36,777 nt of DNA from an uncultured Clostridia bacterium. GTDB lineage: Bacteria; Bacillota; Clostridia; TANB77; CAG-508. Under the pieces are notes generated by a model that was given only the letters and a program-made list of their open reading frames with translations, was not told where the DNA came from and did no database searches. This document shows, piece after piece, positions 1-9,341 of this stretch. Position numbers and translations under genes: made by a program. The stretch covers positions 1-36,777 of the forward strand of contig CALXWT010000013.1 of assembly GCA_944392445.1 (NCBI GenBank). The letters are read 5' to 3'. Positions within the stretch are counted from its first letter, which is position 1. Every line of letters begins with the position of its first letter.

Positions 1-50
1 TTATGCACTTGAAACCTAGCAATATCAACTAGTACAAGTGCATTTTCCAT
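1..50 (-). CDS. Start of an unidentified gene running off the left edge
   Basis: Only the first 16 codons are in the window, reading M-E-N-A-L-V-L-V-D-I-A-R-F-Q-V-H on the minus strand. The ATG is preceded at a good distance by AGGAAAAT, and a strong sigma-A promoter lies about 25 bases further up, so the start is well supported. Too little is present to name the product. Confidence 0.5.
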   Translation of the reverse strand, partial: MENALVLVDIARFQVH

Positions 51-75
51 TATTTTCCTACCAAACTCAGGTTAT

Positions 76-104
76 ATTGTATCATTTTATGTAGAAATGG
101 TCAA
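76..104 (-). promoter_or_regulatory. Sigma-A promoter for the left-edge gene
   Basis: On the minus strand TTGACC and TACAAT are separated by 17 bases, one mismatch from consensus in each box. It points at the gene starting at position 50. Confidence 0.65.
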
Positions 105-131
105 TATAAGTTTTGTATTTTTTGCAAGAAT

Positions 132-158
132 GAGCCCGGTGCAGTCTGCACCGGGCTC
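132..158 (-). terminator. Perfect G+C-rich hairpin after the 81-residue gene
   Basis: Twelve-base arms GAGCCCGGTGCA and TGCACCGGGCTC pair perfectly around a 3-base loop. It lies just downstream of the 81-codon gene. The run of T after it on the minus strand is poor (ATTCTTGC), so it may terminate weakly or need a factor. It is far more G+C rich than other hairpins in the window. Confidence 0.55.
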
Positions 159-184
159 ACAGTTTGGAGTGTTAGGCTAAGAGA

Positions 185-430
185 TTAAACTCTTCTCACT
201 TCCATCAACTCCTCGACGGCTTTCATCCTAGAGATGTCCTGCTGGACAATCTCTTTGGTGATTTCCTTGAGCAACTCTCCAGTTGCTACCGTCGGGTCAC
301 TCAGAATGAGTTTCCCACTCAAAGCAATGAAATCGCTCACGCGATCCCTCACTTTGATGATCCCACTCGGGATCCGGTCGAATCCGGTCGTTAAGAAGTG
401 AACCTCGAAGTCCTTTTTTGCCTTGTCCAT
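185..430 (-). CDS. 81-residue protein of unknown function, G+C-rich cassette
   Basis: I do not recognise this protein. The ATG at 430 was chosen over the upstream codon at 466 because AAAGGAG lies 11 bases before it and the promoter's -10 box is at 481-486. The product is charged and looks helical in its second half (Thr-Gly-Glu-Leu-Leu-Lys-Glu-Ile onward to a run of Glu, Val and Arg), with no signal peptide, membrane segment or cysteine pair. Base use is unlike its neighbours: by eye about half G+C, against under a third around it, with codons such as CTC, GTC and CGG. With its consensus promoter and perfect hairpin it forms a self-contained unit between dnaE and the left-edge gene. This suggests transfer from another genome. 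Confidence 0.6.
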   Translation of the reverse strand: MDKAKKDFEVHFLTTGFDRIPSGIIKVRDRVSDFIALSGKLILSDPTVATGELLKEITKEIVQQDISRMKAVEELMEVRRV

Positions 431-480
431 TGTTGTTCGTACTCCTTTTTTTATACAATTTACCATTACGGTATTCTTTA

Positions 481-509
481 ATTATAGCACCATTTACAAT
501 TATTGTCAA
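481..509 (-). promoter_or_regulatory. Perfect-consensus sigma-A promoter for the 81-residue gene
   Basis: On the minus strand TTGACA and TATAAT are separated by exactly 17 bases, an exact match to consensus. It lies about 50 bases upstream of the ATG at 430. Exact matches are uncommon and predict strong constitutive transcription. Confidence 0.75.
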
Positions 510-570
510 TTTATCGGCATGATTTTTTACATTTTTTTCCTTTTCCACTACTGTTCAGCATCTATTATTT

Positions 571-745
571 GTCTTAGTAGCACGTATATTTATAAAATTT
601 AGTAGTACCGCGCAGCGACCAAACGAGCTTTGCATAAGCGAGTGCGAATTGGAGAAACCTAGCACAATTTCATTTATGAAATTGTGGTTATATGGTTTCG
701 ACCAGCAAGGTACAAAAATTTTATAAATATGCGTGCTACTAAGAC
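571..745. mobile_element. 175-bp MITE-like element with 35-bp terminal inverted repeats
   Basis: The outer ends, 571-604 and 711-745, are inverted copies that begin GTCTTAGTAGCACG and differ at only a few positions. The interior is richer in G+C and contains a perfect hairpin at 664-683 (ACAATTTCAT and ATGAAATTGT), extended by GAAACC and GGTTTC arms. No open reading frame of note lies inside. A short non-coding element with long inverted ends fits a miniature inverted-repeat element mobilised by another transposase. It could also fold as one long hairpin and stop transcription leaving dnaE. With only one copy here, mobility is inferred. Confidence 0.6.
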
Positions 746-793
746 TTTAAATAAAATATACATTGGTTGCTTATTACAATAATCTATAACTTC

Positions 794-3700
794 CTATATT
801 TCCTCTACTCTCGCATTTTCCTCCCCCACAATGTCTTTAAGCTCTCTTAATGTCTCATTATTTTCTCCCGTGTTACTTATATTGTTTAGGAAAATTCCTC
901 CTGCCATATCTTTTTTCTCTCCATTTATTATTTGTACTTGTATATTGTTTTTCTCTCCTGAAAAGAATCTAATTGCACCTCTTAATTTTTCTTTTTGTTC
1001 ATCATCTGTATTAGTAATATCTAAAACCAATATTTTTTTCTTTTGCTCTCCAAACTCTTTTATGTCTCTTGCTACAATTTTAGTGTCTTCGTCTTCTCTA
1101 ATGCTTAGCCTACCATCTACTAAAACTATATTATCTTCCATTAAAATATTTGAGCAGTTTTGATAACAACTTTCAAACACTATTACTTCTGTAGGTCCGT
1201 ATAAATCTTCAACTGTAACAAATGCCATTATTTTATTTGTTTTGGTAAACTTTTTCTTTACACTTGTTATTATTCCTGCATATTTTACAAATTGACCATC
1301 TTGTAATTTTTCATTTATGCTTAAATTAGCAGTAATTTCATTTGTTTTTTCTTCTCCTTCTATTGCTTCAGAGTCTAAGCTACTAGTATTTTGTGCTTCC
1401 CTCATTTGAGCAGTATTTATATTAGTTTGCATTTCTATTTGATGTCTTAGTTTATCTAAAGGATGGCCAGAAATATATAGTCCTAGCATTTCCTTTTCCA
1501 TTGAAAGTAGTTCTCTTTCTGTAAATTCTGGCATTACTTTATATGTGTATTTAAGTTCTTCCATCTCCTTTTGATTTGCTCCACCTAAATCAAACATACT
1601 AACCTGTCCATCGAAGCTTTTCTTAGAGCTATCTGCTATAGAATCAATAATAGATTCGAATGATTCCATTAAAGTTCTTCTAGTTTGCTCAAAGTTGTCA
1701 AAAGCACCGGCTTTTATTAAACTCTCTACACATTTTTTGTTTACTGATGCATTAGCAATCCTCTCACAAAATTCTGCAAAGTCCTTAAATTCTCCATTTT
1801 TATTTCTTTCTTCTACTATCTCATCAACTGCACCTAATCCAACATTTTTTATACTTCCCAATCCAAAACGTATTTTATTTCCATCAACTGTAAATTTGGT
1901 ATAGCTTTTGTTTATATCTGGTTTTAATATATCTATGTTTAGTCTTTTACATTCATCTATGTAAGCTGGTATTTTGTCCAAATTTCCCAAAAAGCTATTT
2001 AGCATAGCTGCCATAAATTCTGCTGGATAATATGTTTTTAAATATGCTGTTTGGTATGAAAGCACAGCATACGCAGCAGCATGTGATTTGTTAAACGCAT
2101 ATTTTGCAAATTCTGCCATCTCGTCAAATATTTTGTTTGCATCTTCTGCTGTTATTCCATTGCGCACGCAACCTGGTACTATAATGTTTCCCTCTTCATC
2201 TACTTGCCCATTTATAAATATTTCACGCTCTTTTGCCATTACATCTAGCTTTTTCTTTCCCATTGCACGTCTTACTAAATCTGCTCTACCAAGTGAATAT
2301 CCTGCTAAGTCTCTAACTATTTGCATAACTTGTTCTTGGTATACCATACAGCCATAAGTAACATTTAAAATAGGTTTTAGCCTTTCGTGTGTATATACTG
2401 CATGGTCTGGGTCTTTTTTATTTGCTATGTATCTTGGAATTTGATCCATTGGTCCTGGACGATAAAGTGATACACCTGCTATGATGTCTTCTAGGCAGTC
2501 TGGCTTTAATTCTTTCATAAAGTTAGTCATACCTTGACTCTCAAACTGGAATATTCCAACTGATGTACCATCTTGCCATTGTTTATATACCTTTGGATCA
2601 TCCATATCTTTGTCAAATTCTACATCTATTCCTCTATTTTGTTTTACTAAGTCTTTGGTGTCTTGTATAACTGTAAGGGTTCTAAGTCCTAGGAAGTCCA
2701 TTTTTAAAAGTCCTAGTTCCTCCAAGGTGGTCATTATATATTGTGTAGATATTGTATTATCCCTCATATATAGAGGTACATAAGTATCTACTGGCTCTTT
2801 TGTAATAACTATTCCACAGGCATGTGTTGAAGCCTGTCTTGGCATTCCTTCTAATGCCATAGCAATATCTAGTAGTTTTTTGTATTCCTCGTTTGTCTCG
2901 TACAATTCACGTAATTCTCTATTTTGCTCCATTGCTTTTTTTATTGTAATGTGTAATTCATTTGGTACCATTTTTGCAAGCTTGTCTGTTTCTGCATACG
3001 ATACATCTAGTGCTCTACCCACATCACGTATTACCATTCTTGCAGACATTGTACCAAATGTAATAATCTGTGATACATGGTCATGTCCATATTTTCTGCC
3101 TACATAATCTATTACTTCTTGTCTTCTTTCATAGCAAAAGTCTACGTCAAAATCGGGCATACTAATTCTTTCTGGGTTTAAAAATCTTTCAAATATAAGT
3201 CCATATTTTATAGGGTCAATGTCTGTAATTCCTATTGCGTAGGCTACTATAGAACCTGCTCCAGAGCCACGTCCTGGTCCAACTGGTATGCCATTTGATT
3301 TTGCATAATTTATGTAATCCCACACAATTAAGAAATAGTCTACATATCCCATTTTATTTATTACAGATAGCTCGTAATCTTTTCTTTGGATTATATCTTC
3401 TGGTGGATTTTCCCCATAACGTTTTATAATTCCATCGTCAGTAAGTTTTTTTAGATAATCATAATGTGTTTCAAAGCCCTCTGGTACATCATAATTAGGC
3501 AAAATTGTATGTCCAAATTCAAACTCCACATTACATTCATCTGCAATTTTTACTGTGTTTTCTATTGCATCTGGCACATTTGCAAAATAGTCTTTCATTT
3601 CTTCAGGTGATTTAATGTATAGTTCATCAGTTTCAAAACGCATTCTATCTTCATCTGTCATTCTTTTACCAGTTTGTATACACAAAAGCACCTCATGATT

Positions 3701-4345
3701 ATATGCATCTTCTCTTTTTAAGTAGTGCGCATCATTTGTAGCAACAAGTGGAATATCTAGTTCACGAGAAAGTTGTACTAGTTTTTGATTTACTAGTACT
3801 TGCTCTTTTACACCATTATTTTGAATTTCTAAATAATAATCTTTGCCAAATACTCCCTTAAACCAGTTAGCAACTCGTTTTGCCTCTTCCATATCATTTT
3901 TTAAAATTGCTTGGTTTATTTCGCCTGCTAAACACGCACTACAACATATTAAATTTTCATGATATTTTTCTAATATTTCTTTATCTATACGTGGTTTGTA
4001 GTAAAAACCTTCTGTAAAGCTTAGAGAAACTAGTTTAGATAAGTTTTTATATCCATCATTATTTTTTGCAAGTAAAATTAAATGGTTGTACTTGCTATCA
4101 AGCTCTGCATCTTTATCGTGTCTAGTACGTGGTGCAACATATACCTCGCAACCTATAATTGGCTTAATACCATTTGCTTTGCAAGCTTTGTAAAAATCTA
4201 TAGCACCAAACATGACGCCATGGTCTGTTATAGCCATAGCATCCATTCCAAGTTCTTTTGCTCTTACTGGCAAGTCTTTTATTCTGTTTGCTCCATCTAG
4301 CAAGCTAAACTCACTGTGTACGTGTAAATGCACAAAATCTCCCAT
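794..4345 (-). CDS. dnaE: DNA polymerase III alpha subunit DnaE
   Basis: The 1183-residue product is a family C replicative polymerase of normal DnaE length. The N-terminal PHP domain starts with His-Leu-His-Val-His at residues 6-10. The palm domain shows GRGSGAGS near residue 355 and the catalytic Pro-Asp-Phe-Asp-Val-Asp-Phe near residues 396-402. A helix-hairpin-helix region and an OB-fold follow in the C-terminal third (QFVKYAGIITSVKKK). In Gram-positive bacteria DnaE usually works with PolC, extending RNA primers on the lagging strand; PolC is not in this window. The ATG is supported by AAAAAGGAG eight bases upstream and a promoter at 4415-4443. It appears to be transcribed alone, and the inverted-repeat element at 571-745 lies just past its end. 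Confidence 0.97.
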   Translation of the reverse strand: MGDFVHLHVHSEFSLLDGANRIKDLPVRAKELGMDAMAITDHGVMFGAIDFYKACKANGIKPIIGCEVYVAPRTRHDKDAELDSKYNHLILLAKNNDGYKNLSKLVSLSFTEGFYYKPRIDKEILEKYHENLICCSACLAGEINQAILKNDMEEAKRVANWFKGVFGKDYYLEIQNNGVKEQVLVNQKLVQLSRELDIPLVATNDAHYLKREDAYNHEVLLCIQTGKRMTDEDRMRFETDELYIKSPEEMKDYFANVPDAIENTVKIADECNVEFEFGHTILPNYDVPEGFETHYDYLKKLTDDGIIKRYGENPPEDIIQRKDYELSVINKMGYVDYFLIVWDYINYAKSNGIPVGPGRGSGAGSIVAYAIGITDIDPIKYGLIFERFLNPERISMPDFDVDFCYERRQEVIDYVGRKYGHDHVSQIITFGTMSARMVIRDVGRALDVSYAETDKLAKMVPNELHITIKKAMEQNRELRELYETNEEYKKLLDIAMALEGMPRQASTHACGIVITKEPVDTYVPLYMRDNTISTQYIMTTLEELGLLKMDFLGLRTLTVIQDTKDLVKQNRGIDVEFDKDMDDPKVYKQWQDGTSVGIFQFESQGMTNFMKELKPDCLEDIIAGVSLYRPGPMDQIPRYIANKKDPDHAVYTHERLKPILNVTYGCMVYQEQVMQIVRDLAGYSLGRADLVRRAMGKKKLDVMAKEREIFINGQVDEEGNIIVPGCVRNGITAEDANKIFDEMAEFAKYAFNKSHAAAYAVLSYQTAYLKTYYPAEFMAAMLNSFLGNLDKIPAYIDECKRLNIDILKPDINKSYTKFTVDGNKIRFGLGSIKNVGLGAVDEIVEERNKNGEFKDFAEFCERIANASVNKKCVESLIKAGAFDNFEQTRRTLMESFESIIDSIADSSKKSFDGQVSMFDLGGANQKEMEELKYTYKVMPEFTERELLSMEKEMLGLYISGHPLDKLRHQIEMQTNINTAQMREAQNTSSLDSEAIEGEEKTNEITANLSINEKLQDGQFVKYAGIITSVKKKFTKTNKIMAFVTVEDLYGPTEVIVFESCYQNCSNILMEDNIVLVDGRLSIREDEDTKIVARDIKEFGEQKKKILVLDITNTDDEQKEKLRGAIRFFSGEKNNIQVQIINGEKKDMAGGIFLNNISNTGENNETLRELKDIVGEENARVEEI

Positions 4346-4414
4346 TTGTTTCTCCTTTTTGTTGTTTTTATTTATTTTTATTTCTGTCTTTAGTTGTATT
4401 TTTCTATGGTTTGG

Positions 4415-4443
4415 ATTATATCACAGAAAAAATGTTTTTACAA
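4415..4443 (-). promoter_or_regulatory. Sigma-A promoter for dnaE
   Basis: On the minus strand TTGTAA and TATAAT are 17 bases apart, with about 70 bases from the -10 box to the dnaE start. Confidence 0.7.
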
Positions 4444-4567
4444 TTTTATTTAAAATTATTTATGTAGCAATTGTTACTGTATAATGTTTTTTGTAAAATT
4501 TAGGTCTTAACCCTAGGTAATATGTATATTTAGAGAAATTTTGTAGTGACACGTAAACATCAAAACG

Positions 4568-4628
4568 AATGGGGCTTATCTATATAATCAAATTAAAATT
4601 ACATAAATAAGCCCCATTTTCTTTTTTT
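4568..4628. terminator. Terminator between the coiled-coil gene and dnaE
   Basis: Arms AATGGGGCTTAT (4568-4579) and ATAAGCCCCATT (4607-4618) pair perfectly. The T-rich tail is best on the plus strand (TTCTTTTTTT), but the hairpin sits right behind the minus-strand gene ending at 4630, so it probably ends that transcript too. Confidence 0.65.
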
Positions 4629-4629
4629 G

Positions 4630-5025
4630 CTAGTGAGATGCCAATTTTTTTAACTGCTTGTCGTGCATCTTAGAAACTTTCTCTAGATTAGAAATTTTTA
4701 TTGAATTAAATTCTACTTTTTTATCAGTAGTTTTTTGTTTGAACTCAATTTCACTTGTTTTTTCAATATTCATGCTAAATCCATCAAATAAAGCTGGAAG
4801 TTCATTTGATATTTTATCTTCAAGTACTAACAAATATTTCTTGATTTCTGCTAAATCTTTGCTATGTTCATTTAGTATTCTTGTGTGCTCGTTCAATGTT
4901 TTGGTATGTTCATCTAACGTTTTTGAATGTTCTTCTATTATTTTAGTATGTTCGTTTATTATTCCTAGCGCAATACTATGTTCTTCTAATATAGATAAAA
5001 CTTTCTCTTCAAATTCTTTGCTCAT
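4630..5025 (-). CDS. 131-residue coiled-coil protein with a histidine ladder
   Basis: Not recognised as a named family. The ATG at 5025 was chosen because AGGTGAG lies 4 to 5 bases before it; the in-frame GTG at 5034 overlaps that ribosome site. Residues 13-62 form a long helix of seven-residue repeats of the type Glu-His-Thr-Lys-x-Leu-Asn. Histidines fall at residues 26, 33, 40, 47 and 54, exactly seven apart, preceded by one at 16. There is no signal peptide or membrane segment. It is monocistronic, with its own promoter and terminator. The repeats are also visible in the DNA as near-identical 21-base units. A structural or oligomerisation role is likely, but the function is unknown. Confidence 0.75.
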   Translation of the reverse strand: MSKEFEEKVLSILEEHSIALGIINEHTKIIEEHSKTLDEHTKTLNEHTRILNEHSKDLAEIKKYLLVLEDKISNELPALFDGFSMNIEKTSEIEFKQKTTDKKVEFNSIKISNLEKVSKMHDKQLKKLASH

Positions 5026-5057
5026 ATTTCTCACCTGCCTTCTTTTTTATTTTGGAA

Positions 5058-5086
5058 ATTATACCATATATACTCTTAAAGAGCAA
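5058..5086 (-). promoter_or_regulatory. Sigma-A promoter for the coiled-coil gene
   Basis: TTGCTC and TATAAT on the minus strand, 17 bases apart, ending about 33 bases upstream of the ATG at 5025. Confidence 0.65.
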
Positions 5087-5185
5087 GCAAAATCGTATGA
5101 CAAATTTCGACATTAGAATCAGCATTTGAATTATTTTTAATAATTTTGACTTGTTTATTCTGTTTTTCAACAAATCAAATTATTG

Positions 5186-5259
5186 TAAGAAAAGTGGCTT
5201 CGCCATATGTGCGTTTTGCTTCGCAAATACGCACGGTCTAAGGAAACTTGACCTTGTTG
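5186..5259. repeat. Dispersed 74-bp structured repeat, copy 1
   Basis: This stretch matches 36704-36777 over 74 bases with about six differences. It contains an imperfect hairpin, GTGCGTTTTGC and GCAAATACGCAC, with a CTTC-type loop, and a shorter GGCTTCGCC palindrome. It lies in the gap of about 380 bases between the coiled-coil gene and addA, a stretch with no gene. Confidence 0.75.
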
Positions 5260-5284
5260 TATAGCAAAAATCTTTGATTTTTCC

Positions 5285-5347
5285 TATACAATAAAAAATG
5301 ATAGGTTAATCCCTTCTTAGTTTAAACCTATCATTTTTTATTGTATA
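5285..5347 (-). terminator. Long perfect hairpin, addA terminator
   Basis: Arms of 23 bases (5285-5307 and 5325-5347, centred on AAAAAATGATAGG and CCTATCATTTTTT) pair perfectly around a 17-base loop. Built-in T runs on both strands make a two-way terminator. An upstream TTGTATAG at 5257-5264 could instead pair with CTATACAA at 5284-5291, so two folds compete. Confidence 0.7.
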
Positions 5348-5404
5348 CTATTGCATATAAAGTTTTCGTGTAAGACCAAATAAGCTTACTTAAATTATTT
5401 CTTT

Positions 5405-8400
5405 TTACTTATTCAATGCCCAAATCATTGCTTTATACACTTTCTTGCCAGTTGCTTCTTCCAAAGCTTTCTTGTATATATCAAGTTGCACTTTGTATTT
5501 TTCCTCTAATATTTTTACATCACCATTTGGCACATAATCTGTTTTATAATCCACTAGTATTGAATTATCGTTTTTGTCAATGTAATACAAATCTATAATA
5601 CCTTGCACTAGTATTTTTTCGCTTTTTTCTGCTTCATCATATATTTCTGTTGCAGGTATATTTATATAAAATGGTGTTTCTTTATGTATTTCTTTTGCTT
5701 GTTTTAAGTCTTGCCACAATTCTGATTTGGTATATTTGTACAATATATCTGTATTTATGTTTTTTTGCTCTTCTTCTGAGATAATATTTTTATCTTTTAA
5801 GTTACTTACAAATTCTTGAATCTCTTCTCTTGTATAATCTTTTGATTCATCTAATTTTTGTACACACAAGTGAAGCAAGGTTCCTTTTTCTGCCGGTGTA
5901 AAAATATGCTTTTCTTCCATAAATTTAGGTGTTATGCTTAGTTCGGTTTGCTTGTTTACTTTTTTCTTAGCTTCGTTTATTAGGTCTTCTATGTCTTTGT
6001 TTTCATTTAGTCCTTTTAGCTTAGTTACTGAAGTGTTTGTAGGGATTTTAGAAGATTCTATATATTTATATTGCCATTTTAATTTTGCTAATGTGTTTTC
6101 ATCGATTTTGCTTTTTTGCACCTTTTCCTCTATTTGTTTTCTAACGTCTATTACTTCATTTTCTTCGTTTTTTAGCTTTGAAATCAGTTCTTGCTTGTTG
6201 TATGTGTGTAGTTCTATAGTGTTTTCTATTTTCTCTTCTTTATTTTGTTCATATACTAGTTCTAGCCAATCTAAATAAGAAGTAAATTTTTCTACTAGTG
6301 AAGATGGTATTTTATTGTTTTTACTTTTTGAAAAGTTTGATAATAGCTTAGTTTTCTTTTCTAGCGATTTTGTTAAATCTCTGCTTAAGCCTGTTATTAT
6401 TAGTTTTTCCTTTGCACGAGTAAGCGCAACGTATAGCACTCTCATTTCTTCTGAAATGGTCTCTTTTTTTATTTTTAATTTGATTGCTTCTTTTGCTAAT
6501 GTTGAATACTCTATTTTCCTTTCTGAGTCCATGTATTCCATACCAATTCCTATGTCTTGATGTAATAGAATTGGATTGTTTAAATCCTGCATGTTAAATT
6601 TCTTGCCTGTGCTTGCTAAAAATACTATTGGGAATTCTAGCCCTTTACTTTTATGAATACTCATTATTCTAATAACATCATCATTTTCTCCAATAATTTT
6701 TGCTGATGCCATATCTTTGCTACTTGTTTTTACTTTATTTATAAAATTTATGAAATTGAATAAGCCTTTAAAACTTGCCGTTTCATACTGTTTTGCTTTC
6801 TCGAAAAGTAGCTTTAAGTTTGCCTGCCTTAAGCTTCCATTAGGAAGTAAACCTACATAGTTATAAAATCCTGTTTCTATGTATAGTTTCCATATAAATT
6901 CATTTAATGGAATATATTTCTCTTCTGATTTCCACTCATTTAGTTTATTTATTGTATTATCTATCTTATGTCTTAAGTCTGTTTCTACGCTAATTCTAGC
7001 CTTTTGCATTGCTTCGTAAAATGTGCTTTTTTTGTCTACAAGTCTTATCTCTATTAAATCATTATCTGTAAACCCAAATATGCTTGACCTAAGCACCGAA
7101 ACAAGTGGTATGTCTTGCATTGGATTATCTATAACTTTTAGCAAATTCATTATTGTTTCTACTTCCATAGCCTCCAAGTATGTGTCAGATGAATCGCTAA
7201 ATACTGGTAAATTTAGCTCAGAAATTTCTTTTTCATAAATTGGTGCTAGCACAGATGTTGCTCTTAATAAAATGCATATATCACTTGGCTTTACCTTTCT
7301 ATATTTTTTTTGTTTTCTATCATATACGTGGTAACCACTTTTTAATATTTCGTCCACTTTTTTTGCAACAAATCTAGCTTCTAAAACCGAATCTTCTATT
7401 CTTTCTTTGTTATCATCGTCTTCTTCATCATCAGAGCCTTCATCCTCTTTTGGTTTATTTGCTATTATTGTTTTTTCTACTACTATATCGTCTTTTCTTT
7501 TTATATTTTTCTCTATTATAGAATTACTTTTTTCTACAGTATTTTTCTCTGCCTCCTCGGAATTTGTATATATATCTTCTTCCTTTTCTTTTAAATCTAT
7601 TATGTGCAACTCTGCTTTTCCTGCATAGTTAAATTCTTTTGAGTTTGAGATTTGCTCTGTTGAGTTTTCTTCTATCGAGACTTTATTTTGCAAAATTTCT
7701 TCTGGTGAAATATAATTTGCGCCATAATTTAAGTATTCTTCCTCATTATAGTCAATGTCTCCTAGTGCTTTGCTCATTATATTTTCGAATACTAGGTTTG
7801 TAATATCAAGCACACTTTCTCTACTTCTAAAGTTTTTGAATAACTTAATTTTTAGACCATTATTTGGGTTAGTGCTTTCTTCTTTATTATCGCTATCTAC
7901 CATACTTGCATTATTTTCTTTGTTTTTTTCATCTATCTGCTCATCTTTTTGTGCGTATTTATCATATTTTCCCAAAAATAACTCTGGCCTAGCTTGTCTA
8001 AACTTATATATACTCTGCTTAACATCACCAACCATAAATATATTATTCCCTTTTGAAATACTTGTAAGTATTTTTTCTTGCACTAAGTTGCTATCTTGAT
8101 ACTCGTCTATTGCAATCTCTTCAAATTTTTCTTGATACTTTTTAGCAATCTCTGTTGGCTCCTCATTTTCATTTACTAGTATTTTTAATGCTAAATGTTC
8201 TATGTCGTTAAAGTCTATAATGTTTTTCTCTCTTTTAGCTTTAGAAAATACTTCACTAAATTCTAAAATTAGATTTTTTAGAGCATTTAATATATTATAC
8301 ATATCTAATATATCTTGATTTGCTTCTTTTGATGTATATTTTAATACTATGCTATTAAACTCTTTCTTTATGCTATCTCTAATATCCTTTGCCTCGTTTT

Positions 8401-9263
8401 TTAGGTCTAATGTTACTTTTTTATCAATAGGCCATTTACCCCAGTCCATTGAATTCATACTATTATATGCCATGTCCCAACTATCTAGCTTTATAGATTT
8501 TAAATTATTAACATTAGCTTCAAGTATCCTCGAAAATTTCTCCAGTTCAGTAAATCTTAAAGTTTCATTTTTTATATTTTCGAGTTTAACAATCATCATT
8601 TCAATTTGTGATTTTACATTATCTAATATAATTTTGCCCCACACAGTATTAGCAAAATCCTCATCCACATTAACATTAAGTTCTGCCACCTTGCTCTCAA
8701 GCCATTTAGCAGGGAATGGGCTACTTTGTATGTATCTATATATAGTAAGCACTAAATCTTGTAGTTTCTCGTCTCCTCTATAGTCAGTATATGTCTCTAG
8801 TAGTCTAATAAATTCCGGGTCGTTGTCCATATACTTTTGCTCAAACAAATCCTCTAGCACATCTGCCTTAATCATTTCCACTTCAGCAGTATCTCCAATT
8901 CTAAAATTTGCAGACACATCTGCCTCATAGAAATTATTTCTAATAACATCTAAGCAAAAAGAGTGGATTGTACAAATGCTAGCTTTATTAAGCAAAGTAA
9001 TTTGCCTTTGCAAACGTACCTCTTCCGGATTTTTCTCCAATTCGTCATAAATTGCATCCAAAATTCTCTCTCTCATTTCACTTGCTGCTGCATTTGTAAA
9101 GGTCACAATCAAAATTTTATCAATATCCACATTCTCATTTATAACCTTATTTATAATTCTTTCTACCAGTACAGCTGTCTTTCCACTTCCGTGCAGCAGC
9201 TGCTACCAATATATTCTCACCTTTTTCATACATTGCTTGTTTCTGTTCTTTAGTCCACTCCAT
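5405..9263 (-). CDS. addA: AddA helicase-nuclease subunit, frameshifted in the Walker A motif
   Basis: This is the ATP-dependent helicase and nuclease subunit of the AddAB enzyme, which processes double-strand breaks for recombination. The true start is the ATG at 9263 (MEWTKEQKQA), after TTAGGAGAAAT. The first 24 codons end in V-A-A-A-A; the frame then shifts by one base, and G-S-G-K-T-A-V continues in the frame that stays open to 5405. Removing the G at 9191 (plus strand) restores one reading frame of about 1285 residues. UvrD-type motifs follow, including DEYQDSN, VGDVKQSIYKFR and RVLYVALTRAKEKL. The C-terminal PD-(D/E)XK nuclease shows Gly-Ile-Ile-Asp and Val-Asp-Tyr-Lys-Thr-Asp near residue 1235. 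An acidic low-complexity insert lies near residues 585-600. The frameshift would abolish ATP binding unless it is a sequencing error. No addB is adjacent. Confidence 0.9.
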
Positions 9264-9297
9264 ATATTTCTCCTAATAATATTACAACATTTACCTA

Positions 9298-9326
9298 AGT
9301 ATATATTATTGAAGATTTTTTTTCAA
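9298..9326 (-). promoter_or_regulatory. Sigma-A promoter for addA
   Basis: TTGAAA and TATACT on the minus strand, 17 bases apart, about 35 bases upstream of the corrected addA start at 9263. This supports that start and independent transcription. Confidence 0.65.
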
Positions 9327-9341
9327 GAGGAAAATGGCACA

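Noticed and set aside
297..548. 83-codon minus-strand frame overlapping the 81-residue gene
   Set aside because: No ribosome site, and it runs through the consensus promoter and then antisense-frame through the better-supported gene.
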